Notes under the pieces: generated by a model
Databases searched by the model: none
Seen by the model: only the letters and a program-made list of their open reading frames with translations
Told to the model about the DNA's origin: nothing
In this document: positions 42,012 to 47,677 of the stretch, in pieces
How the letters are laid out: each line of letters begins with the position of its first letter
Position numbering within the stretch: position 1 is the stretch's first letter
Assembly (NCBI GenBank): GCA_030611765.1
Contig: JAUWPE010000003.1
Coordinates: 1 to 47,677 of the forward strand
Direction: 5' to 3'
DNA: 47,677 nt
From: Candidatus Cloacimonadota bacterium
Lineage (GTDB): Bacteria > Cloacimonadota > Cloacimonadia > JGIOTU-2
Made by a program: the position numbers and the translations under genes

Positions 42012-42064
42012 CCTGTGAAATAATCCCGATGCATCGGGATTCCTGCTTTGCAGGATTTCACGGG
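42012..42064 (+). repeat. Three-way-junction palindrome
   Basis: The outer stem CCTGTGAAAT (42012-42021) pairs with ATTTCACGGG (42055-42064), with one G-T pair. Inside are two adjacent hairpins without unpaired bases between them: a perfect 20 bp palindrome centred on GATGCATC (42022-42041), and CCTGC-TTT-GCAGG (42042-42054). The other copy of the flanking repeat, at 39.65 kb, lacks the left half. Confidence 0.85.
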
Positions 42065-42195
42065 GTAAATCAGTTTCCTCAGCGTTAATCTGTGTTCTAT
42101 TCTTTTCAGATCCCCGAGTCATTCCCTTCGTGGCTGACTCGTGAAACGCAACACATGTTTATCAGCCTCATCTGCGATTATCTGCGTTCTATTCT
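42040..42195 (+). repeat. 156 bp direct repeat, right copy
   Basis: This is collinear with 39652-39807, with a few substitutions (for example TTTCCTCAGCG for TTTCATCAGCG). It lies between the beta-helix gene and rnhA. Confidence 0.9.
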
Positions 42196-42234
42196 TAAAA
42201 TATTGAAGAAAGTACGTGGAAATAAATTATAAAC

Positions 42235-42263
42235 TTGACAGCTCCATTCCAAAAAAATCTATT
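42235..42263 (+). promoter_or_regulatory. Possible rnhA promoter
   Basis: TTGACA (42235-42240) is followed after 17 nt by TCTATT (42258-42263). The ATG at 42272 is only 8 nt downstream and has no Shine-Dalgarno, so the message may be leaderless. TTGACAGCT also occurs at 19645 and 39837. Confidence 0.35.
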
Positions 42264-42271
42264 CCAAATAC

Positions 42272-42730
42272 ATGAAAAATGAAAACAAAATTCTCAAAGA
42301 AGTCGTCATATACTGCGACGGCTCATGCAAAGGAAATCCCGGTCCAGGCGGTTGGGCAGCAATTCTGATCTATCGAGGAAAAAGGAAAATACTTACCGGC
42401 TTTGCTAAAGAAACAACCAACAACATCATGGAACTCACCTGCGCTATAAAAGCTCTGGAAAAGCTGAAAGAGCCGTGCACTGTCGCATTATACTCGGATT
42501 CGACCTATCTCGTTAAAGGCATGACAGAATGGATGGATAACTGGAAAGAAAAGGGATGGAAAAATTCTAAGAAGAAGCAGATCAAGAATCTGGAATTATG
42601 GCAGCAGCTTGAAAGATTAGCTCAGAAACACAATATTTACTGGCAGTGGCTCAAAGGGCACGAAGGTCATCCCGAAAATGAGGAATGCGATAGACTGGCA
42701 AAATACCAAATTAAGAAATATATAAAATAA
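42272..42730 (+). CDS. rnhA: Ribonuclease HI
   Basis: RNase HI degrades RNA in RNA-DNA hybrids. The 152-residue protein has the catalytic acids Asp16 in YCDGSCKGNPGPGGW, Glu54 in NNIMELTCAI, Asp76 in LYSDSTYLVKGM, and the last Asp in ECDRLA (about 142). WKGHEGHPENE-type spacing with the active-site His (KGHEGH) is normal. It lacks extra N- or C-terminal domains. It is followed after 25 nt by a lipoprotein gene with AAAGGAG. Confidence 0.96.
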   Translation: MKNENKILKEVVIYCDGSCKGNPGPGGWAAILIYRGKRKILTGFAKETTNNIMELTCAIKALEKLKEPCTVALYSDSTYLVKGMTEWMDNWKEKGWKNSKKKQIKNLELWQQLERLAQKHNIYWQWLKGHEGHPENEECDRLAKYQIKKYIK

Positions 42731-42755
42731 TGCGATCTTCAAAAAAGGAGATTCG

Positions 42756-43262
42756 ATGAAAAAAGCAATCCTTCTTATTATGATACTACTACTTTCAACG
42801 AGTTGTAGTGTGTTCAAAACTGCTCCGAAAGAACGATTTCAAACACAGATTCTTCCTGATCCAGTGAAGGATCTTTATTTTGGCATGTCTATGAATAAAT
42901 TTGAAGATGAGAAAGATGAAAAGAACTTGGAAAATCGCACCGATTTGTCTTTTCGGTACGAGTATGTAGAAAATATCGAGAATGCTGAATTCCAATCCAT
43001 CACCTATTATTTTGATGCAAAGATATCTTCCCACCCTCTTTATGAAACGATCTTTACGTTTAAGGATAATGTGGATGTGGAATCCTACACACGGAATATG
43101 TATGGTAATCCCTCGATAATGCATCATCTTCCATTTGATGAGTGGTGCTGGAAGAGCGGAGAGGGTTTCCAGATCGTTGCCTGGACATTTGAAAATAAAC
43201 TGGTCATCATTGCAACGATCAAGAAAACTGAATGGGCTGAGCTCAATATTTGCGGAGAATAA
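42756..43262 (+). CDS. Putative lipoprotein of unknown function
   Basis: The 168-residue protein has a lipoprotein signal, MKKAILLIMILLLSTSC, with the modified cysteine at 17 followed by Ser-Val (not Asp), consistent with transfer to the outer membrane. The mature part (DLYFGMSMNKFEDEKDEKN, QSITYYFDAKIS, YETIFTFKDN, KLVIIATIKK) looks like a small alpha/beta periplasmic domain. I do not recognise the family. Its stop codon overlaps the start of the acetyltransferase gene. Confidence 0.75.
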   Translation: MKKAILLIMILLLSTSCSVFKTAPKERFQTQILPDPVKDLYFGMSMNKFEDEKDEKNLENRTDLSFRYEYVENIENAEFQSITYYFDAKISSHPLYETIFTFKDNVDVESYTRNMYGNPSIMHHLPFDEWCWKSGEGFQIVAWTFENKLVIIATIKKTEWAELNICGE

Positions 43263-43810
43263 TGGTTTTTGAAACAACTCGTTTGATTGCAAGAAGACCA
43301 ACCACAAAAGATGAGGATGTGGACTTCTATTTTCAGCTCTGGAATGACCCACAGGTAATGAAAAATGTCGGGTTCCCAAAAGGATTACTGATACGTAGAG
43401 AAGAGATCATTGCGCAGTTGGCTCGTGCAGAAAACTCAGAATTTGACCACACCTTAATAGTGATAGACAAAGAGAGCGATACTCCAATAGGGGAATGCAA
43501 ACTCGGCAGTCCTGATGAAAAGGGTATCAGCACAACAGATGTAAAATTATTGCCTCTTTATTGGAACAAAGGATTTGGCACAGAGATAAAAACATGTCTT
43601 ATCAATTATATTTTCACACACACGAACTGCAAAGCAATTCAAGCAACTCCGAACAAATCAAATATCGCATCCCAAAAAATGCAGGAGAAAGTTGGTGCGA
43701 AACGTGTTAGCGAAGGAACCTACCGGTTTCCGGAATCCATGCGATCCTATACAAAACCTGTTGAATATATTTTATACCAAATTGATAGAGCAGAATGGGA
43801 AAAGAGGTAG
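43262..43810 (+). CDS. GNAT-family N-acetyltransferase (RimJ-like)
   Basis: The protein has 182 residues from ATG 43262, which has GGAG 5 nt upstream and overlaps the preceding stop by one base. It begins MVFETTRLIARRPTTKDED, as in RimJ/RimL-like acetyltransferases. HTLIVIDKESDTPIGECKLG forms strands 2-3. VKLLPLYWNKGFGTEIKTCLINYIF carries a variant of the acetyl-CoA loop (WNKGFGTE). ATPNKSNIASQKMQEKVGAKRV is the usual N-x-x-S motif. The acceptor is unknown. Confidence 0.88.
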   Translation: MVFETTRLIARRPTTKDEDVDFYFQLWNDPQVMKNVGFPKGLLIRREEIIAQLARAENSEFDHTLIVIDKESDTPIGECKLGSPDEKGISTTDVKLLPLYWNKGFGTEIKTCLINYIFTHTNCKAIQATPNKSNIASQKMQEKVGAKRVSEGTYRFPESMRSYTKPVEYILYQIDRAEWEKR

Positions 43811-43894
43811 GAACACATAAAATTAAAAAATTTATGGACATTCTTATTATGAATATAAAAGAAGTAAAAAAATAAAAAAAGGAGTTATCTGAAG

Positions 43895-44221
43895 ATGGAA
43901 AATATTCTTAATTATTTAAATGCAAATCCGATTTTGTGGGTGATACTCGGCATTCTTGCAGTACTTCTTATAATAGCGATCATAAAAAAAATGTTTAAAC
44001 TTCTCATTGTTTTAGTTGTGATCGCTCTGGTGTATGTTGGTTATCTGTTCTTTACAGGCAAGCCAATTCCCACAAATAAGGAAGCATTGATCGAACACGG
44101 AAAAGAATTGCTGGAAAAAGGAAAAGATGCAGGTAAAGATCTGCTCGAGAAGGGAAAAGATGCCGGCGAGGATCTAATAGAAAAAGGTAAGGAGGAACTG
44201 AAGAAGAAAACAGACAGTTAG
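43895..44221 (+). CDS. Small membrane protein with an amphipathic repeat tail
   Basis: The 108-residue protein has two adjacent hydrophobic helices (about 12-30 and 33-53). A hydrophilic tail follows with an imperfect 11-residue repeat, LLEKGKDAGKD / LLEKGKDAGED / LIEKGKEELKK, expected to form an amphipathic helix like apolipoprotein or LEA-type repeats. No family is recognised. AAAAGGAG lies 9-10 nt before the ATG. Confidence 0.75.
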   Translation: MENILNYLNANPILWVILGILAVLLIIAIIKKMFKLLIVLVVIALVYVGYLFFTGKPIPTNKEALIEHGKELLEKGKDAGKDLLEKGKDAGEDLIEKGKEELKKKTDS

Positions 44222-44370
44222 AAATCCGGAATATTATTGCTTTCTATTGTCGATATATTGTTAATTCAACTCTGCGTTCTCTGTGGTGTAATTTTTTCTC
44301 TTTAGTTTCCTTTGGCTTAAATTTTCTACAGTGTAAATACCTCATATCCTCTTGCGTATTTAGTACATTA

Positions 44371-45030
44371 TTACGCCCTGATCACTCCGAAACTGACCGC
44401 AGAATTTATCATTGCCTGCAGTTCATTGATGGCTTTGGATACCGATTGTCCGATCAGATCCATCTTGGAGATTTGATAGATCCGTTCAGATGCCTTTTTG
44501 ATCTCCTGTGAAGAGAATATCTGGTCAACAAGTCCGCATGATTTTATAAGGGAAATGACCACAATATCGCGTGGTTCGGGAATTTCATCGCTGAGAACGA
44601 TCTGCCGGACACGGTTTTTTACCGAAACTTCCTCTGCGTTGTTTAGCACGGGATAACGTTTCTGAGGAAAAATCCAAAGTAGCTTCTTCTTTTTCTCTTC
44701 AAGGATTCCCTTTTCAACAAGGCGCTGTGTTAAAATTTCTCTCAGATTGGTGAATCTATTTCTGATCTCTTTCACCCAGTACAGGGCATTTTTACTGTCT
44801 GGGTATTGTTTTATAAGCGTGATTACTTCATCATAGATCGGGTCACCTGTTTCGGAATCATCGATAAGTATCAGATGTTTAAGGTCTGTATCGATTTTGT
44901 TTTCTAAAGCCAGTTCCATCAAAATAGCTCCTGCCAGCGCACTCTCAAAGGACATAAGCGACATCGGGAGAAAGTAGCCCTTCTTATCATCAAGGGCAAG
45001 TAAAATTAATTCTTCTGCAAAACTAAGCAT
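44371..45030 (-). CDS. GPP34 family phosphoinositide-binding-like protein
   Basis: GPP34 (GOLPH3-like) proteins bind phosphoinositides in eukaryotes; the bacterial role is unclear. The protein starts MLSFAEELILLALDDKKGYFLP, has ALAGAILMELALENKI, then LTQRLVEKGILEEKKKKLLWIFPQKRYPV, followed by the VKNRVRQIVLSDEIPEPRDIVVISLIKSCGLVDQIF helices. All are characteristic of the domain in order. ATG 45030 has GGAG 8 nt upstream; ATG 45036 has it only 2 nt upstream, so the former is preferred (219 residues). It is divergent from the phosphomannomutase gene. Confidence 0.9.
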   Translation of the reverse strand: MLSFAEELILLALDDKKGYFLPMSLMSFESALAGAILMELALENKIDTDLKHLILIDDSETGDPIYDEVITLIKQYPDSKNALYWVKEIRNRFTNLREILTQRLVEKGILEEKKKKLLWIFPQKRYPVLNNAEEVSVKNRVRQIVLSDEIPEPRDIVVISLIKSCGLVDQIFSSQEIKKASERIYQISKMDLIGQSVSKAINELQAMINSAVSFGVIRA

Positions 45031-45138
45031 CCTCATTTCTCCATTGATTTTATTTTGAATACGATTCAGGATACTCTCATTTTTTTCGTCAATGAAATTT
45101 ATAAAACAATTTCAGGAATCAATAAATTTATAAATTCT

Positions 45139-45181
45139 TTGACAACAAATATACTTCTCTATCAAACATAGATGCTATAAA
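45139..45181 (+). promoter_or_regulatory. Possible phosphomannomutase promoter
   Basis: TTGACA at 45139-45144 lies too far (31 nt) from the TGCTATAAA at 45173-45181 to form a standard pair. The TGCTATAAA word, also found before secA, could act as an extended -10 alone. This is low-confidence. Confidence 0.25.
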
Positions 45182-45206
45182 GAAATGCTATTGCTATGGA
45201 GGAACG

Positions 45207-46571
45207 ATGATTAATCCACAGATTTTCAGAGAATATGATATTCGTGGTATCGTAGATAAGGATCTCACAGATATTGCTGTTGAGAATATTGGACTTAGCT
45301 TTGGTACATATTTGCACAGCTTGGATCTGAAAACAGTGGCTCTCGGTGGAGATTGCCGTCTCAGTTCAAACCGATTTCGAGCTATACTCAGCGATGCCCT
45401 GGCGCAAACGGGCTGCAAAGTTATAGATGTGGGCACTGTGCCTACTCCTGTGCTGTATTATGCAATTGAAAAGCTAAAGACAGATGGCGGATTGATGGTC
45501 ACAGGCAGTCATAATCCTCCGGATTTTAACGGCTTTAAACTCTGCATTGGCACCTTCTCTATTTATGGAAAGGAAATTCAAAAGATCCGAGAGATAATTG
45601 ATGACGGCGTATATATTTCAGGTGAAGGTTCTTACGAAAAATACGACTCTATCATTCAGGATTATCAGGATTATGTGGTTGAGCATCTCATTATTGACAG
45701 ACCTATTAAGGTCATTATCGATTCTGGAAACGGCACTGCAGGTCCAGTTGCTCCGGACATTTATCGAAAACTGGGATGTCAAGTGATCTCCCTTTTTGAA
45801 GAAATGGACGGCACTTTCCCAAATCATCATCCCGACCCGACAGTCAAAGAGAATATTGAAACTCTTATTAGAAAAGTTATTGATGAAAAGGCAGATGTGG
45901 GAATCGGTTTTGATGGCGATTCCGACCGCATCGGCGCTGTTGATGAGAACGGAAATATTGTCTGGGGTGACCAGTTACTTATGATTTTTGCTCGTGCAGT
46001 GCTCAAGGAACACCCGGGTGCAACTGTCATCTCTGAAGTGAAATCATCAAAAAATCTCTATGATGACATACGAAAGCACGGCGGAAATCCCATTATGTGG
46101 AAAACCGGCCATTCTCTTATTAAGGAAAAAATGAGAGAAGAAGAAGCATTACTCGGAGGCGAGATGAGCGGTCATATGTTCTTTGCCGATAAATATTTCG
46201 GCTTTGACGATGCGATCTATGCAGGCGGGAGATTGCTTGAAATTCTCTCTCAAACCGATAAGCCACTCAGCGAACTTCTATCCGATGTACCTCCGGTGTA
46301 CAACACTCCTGAGATCAGGATCGACTGTGCTGATGAGAAGAAATTCGACGTCGTTGAACATGTGAAACACTATTTTGAAAAGAAGAAATGCAATATAAAT
46401 GATATTGACGGAATGCGTATCACATTTGAGGATGGGTGGGCTCTGGTGCGTGCATCGAACACCCAACCGGTGCTGGTTCTCAGGTTTGAAAGCACTTCGG
46501 AAGAACGTCTTGCAGAGATCAAAGATATGATCATGAGAAAAGTCGAGGAGTTTATCAAAGCAGCTTCCTGA
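45207..46571 (+). CDS. manB: Phosphomannomutase/phosphoglucomutase (AlgC/ManB type)
   Basis: The 454-residue protein begins INPQIFREYDIRGIV, typical of the PMM/PGM subgroup. It has the phosphoserine loop VTGSHNPPDFNGFK (Ser101), the magnesium loop GFDGDSDRIG, the sugar-binding loop GGEMSGHMFF, and the phosphate-binding RASNTQPVLVLRFE at the C-terminus. It interconverts hexose 6- and 1-phosphates for surface polysaccharide precursors, complementing the GlmM-like enzyme at 13.2 kb and the NDP-sugar synthase at 17.6 kb. GGAGG lies 5 nt before the ATG. Confidence 0.95.
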   Translation: MINPQIFREYDIRGIVDKDLTDIAVENIGLSFGTYLHSLDLKTVALGGDCRLSSNRFRAILSDALAQTGCKVIDVGTVPTPVLYYAIEKLKTDGGLMVTGSHNPPDFNGFKLCIGTFSIYGKEIQKIREIIDDGVYISGEGSYEKYDSIIQDYQDYVVEHLIIDRPIKVIIDSGNGTAGPVAPDIYRKLGCQVISLFEEMDGTFPNHHPDPTVKENIETLIRKVIDEKADVGIGFDGDSDRIGAVDENGNIVWGDQLLMIFARAVLKEHPGATVISEVKSSKNLYDDIRKHGGNPIMWKTGHSLIKEKMREEEALLGGEMSGHMFFADKYFGFDDAIYAGGRLLEILSQTDKPLSELLSDVPPVYNTPEIRIDCADEKKFDVVEHVKHYFEKKKCNINDIDGMRITFEDGWALVRASNTQPVLVLRFESTSEERLAEIKDMIMRKVEEFIKAAS

Positions 46572-46575
46572 TCCA

Positions 46576-47052
46576 ATGAACTCTTCATACGAAATATCCG
46601 TTTCTGATTTGCTTTCCCCAAAAGCAATTCTACTCGATCTTACCGAACCGGATAAAACTGAATTGTTACATTTCCTTTGCACCAAAATTTCTAAACTGTA
46701 TCCCGATGTTGATCTACAGATTTTTTTTACAGATATTATGAAACGCGAGAATGACCTATCCACTGGCATTGGAAATCATATTGCGATTCCACATGCCTTT
46801 GCTGAGTCCGTACAGAAAATGCACCTACTCTTTGCAACTCATACTGGAGTTGAATACGATTCTCTCGATGGCAAAACTGTGAACATAATCTTTATGCTCG
46901 CAATACCACCAGATGAAAACAAATTATATGCTTCCTTTCTCATGAAGGTCTCTCAACTTATGAGGATCAGGGAACTTAGAGAATCGCTAATGAATACTCG
47001 ATCAACCGAAGATGTCATTATGTTATTCCAAAAATATGAAGGCACAGATTAA
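46576..47052 (+). CDS. PTS IIA domain protein (PtsN/fructose IIA type)
   Basis: The 158-residue protein has the EIIA-fructose/nitrogen fold: DLLSPKAILLDL, FFTDIMKREND, and STGIGNHIAIPHA with the phosphorylatable His73, then VNIIFMLAIPPDENKLYASFLMKVSQLMR. Stand-alone IIA proteins of this type are usually regulators (PtsN), not sugar importers. No EI, HPr, IIB or IIC gene is nearby. The start is 4 nt after the phosphomannomutase stop without a Shine-Dalgarno, suggesting coupled translation. Confidence 0.9.
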   Translation: MNSSYEISVSDLLSPKAILLDLTEPDKTELLHFLCTKISKLYPDVDLQIFFTDIMKRENDLSTGIGNHIAIPHAFAESVQKMHLLFATHTGVEYDSLDGKTVNIIFMLAIPPDENKLYASFLMKVSQLMRIRELRESLMNTRSTEDVIMLFQKYEGTD

Positions 47053-47079
47053 ATGAAAAATTATTAGTTGGAGACAAAA

Positions 47080-47677
47080 ATGTCAGAAAATAAAAAATAT
47101 GTAGAACTTATCTGGGCTGGCAAATACGATAAAATTGAAAAAGGAAACAGAAATCCTATTGAAAGACCAAACCTTCCTCTACAATTAGTTGAAACTATAA
47201 ATGAACCCCGAATGAAAGAATATGATTATGATAAAGATATATTTAGAAATGTTTATTATCCAAAAGCTGAATATCCTGAGAACTACCCAAAGGACTGGAA
47301 AAATAAACTCATCTGGGGTGATAATAAGCTGGTGATGTCATCTTTGATAAAACAAGGTTGGGCTGGAAAGATAAATCTGATATATATTGACCCACCATTT
47401 TTCACAGGTTCGGATTTTACTATAAGGACAAAATTAGGTAATGAAAAAATAGAAAAAGAACCTTCCATTATTGAAGAACGAGCTTATAAAGATACCTGGG
47501 GCGGTGGAATTGCTTCTTATCTGAAATATATGTATGAAAGATTGGTTTTAATGAGAGAACTTCTGGCAGAAAATGGTTCTATTTATGTGCATCTTGACTG
47601 GCATGTAGGACATTATGTAAAATGTATGATGGATGAGATTTTTGGATATGAGAATTTCAGGAATGAGATTGTGTGGA
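47080..47677 (+). CDS. Site-specific DNA methyltransferase (adenine-specific type), 5' part
   Basis: The reading frame runs off the right edge; 199 codons are visible. ATG 47080 has GGAG 6 nt upstream. The N-terminus (VELIWAGKYDKI) and KNKLIWGDNKLVMSSLI lead to motif IV, IYIDPPFFTGSDF (a DPPF variant of DPPY). LAENGSIYVHLDWHVGHYVK and FGYENFRNEIVW follow, as in type III Mod-like and related beta-class N6-adenine methyltransferases. A restriction gene or defence locus may continue beyond the window, but that cannot be seen. Confidence 0.9.
   Translation, partial: MSENKKYVELIWAGKYDKIEKGNRNPIERPNLPLQLVETINEPRMKEYDYDKDIFRNVYYPKAEYPENYPKDWKNKLIWGDNKLVMSSLIKQGWAGKINLIYIDPPFFTGSDFTIRTKLGNEKIEKEPSIIEERAYKDTWGGGIASYLKYMYERLVLMRELLAENGSIYVHLDWHVGHYVKCMMDEIFGYENFRNEIVW

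Overview
The window (47.7 kb, AT-rich, dense) looks like a chromosomal segment of an uncultivated bacterium of the FCB group, probably Cloacimonadota-like. This placement is inferred from three things: a PorX-type response regulator plus a cell-surface protein with a type IX secretion (T9SS) C-terminal sorting domain, an LptF/LptG pair, and SecA with a long Bacteroidetes-like insertion. No rRNA or tRNA gene was seen. No plasmid, prophage or CRISPR hallmark was seen.

Layout. 0.6-1.1 kb: a small DUF4258-like/DUF2283 pair (possible toxin-antitoxin) beside a repeat-rich left edge. 1.3-14.9 kb: a rightward housekeeping run of secA, topA, an ABC permease, rseP, tgt, a GxxExxY gene, porX, tsaE, a phosphoglucosamine-mutase-like gene and a 2TM protein. 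14.9-18.6 kb: repeat-filled DNA, a lone etfB, a 3.x-copy array of a ~260 bp unit, and a sugar-nucleotide synthase. 18.8-26.1 kb: rightward metabolic and hypothetical genes (transglutaminase-like, M20 peptidase, class V aminotransferase, DUF512 radical-SAM-like, an unknown protein, a methyltransferase) with a broken REP-type transposase. 26.3-39.1 kb: a leftward block holding an intact REP-type transposase, a DNA-damage-tolerance set (SRAP/YedK, UmuC, UmuD, YggS), an Endonuclease Q-UvrD helicase fusion with a zinc-ribbon partner, a broken four-helix-bundle gene, and lptG/lptF. 39.2-47.7 kb: a beta-helix T9SS cargo gene between 156 bp direct repeats, rnhA, a lipoprotein, a GNAT enzyme, a small membrane protein, a GPP34 protein, a phosphomannomutase, a PTS IIA protein, and the 5' part of a DNA methyltransferase running off the right edge.

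The most striking feature is the intergenic repeat landscape. At least six dispersed families recur: CACGAGTCGG double hairpins; CGCAGAT/ATCTGCG; ACCACGAAAAACACG; CCACAGAGNNCACAGAG; GGGAATCCAGTATTTTCG; and CTAACAGGG/CCCGTTAG. Some carry ~30 bp GC-rich mini-inserts. Four small genes of protein families not known to cooperate are each bracketed by a different repeat family. They are two GxxExxY PD-(D/E)XK proteins, one HUH (Y1) transposase and one four-helix-bundle protein. One GxxExxY cassette sits exactly between umuD and umuC. In one GxxExxY gene the repeat-like DNA encodes the N-terminus. The four-helix-bundle gene is interrupted by a 65 bp insert whose removal restores the frame. I propose these as repeat/gene pairs analogous to REP-RAYT elements. 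This is inference and needs genome-wide testing.
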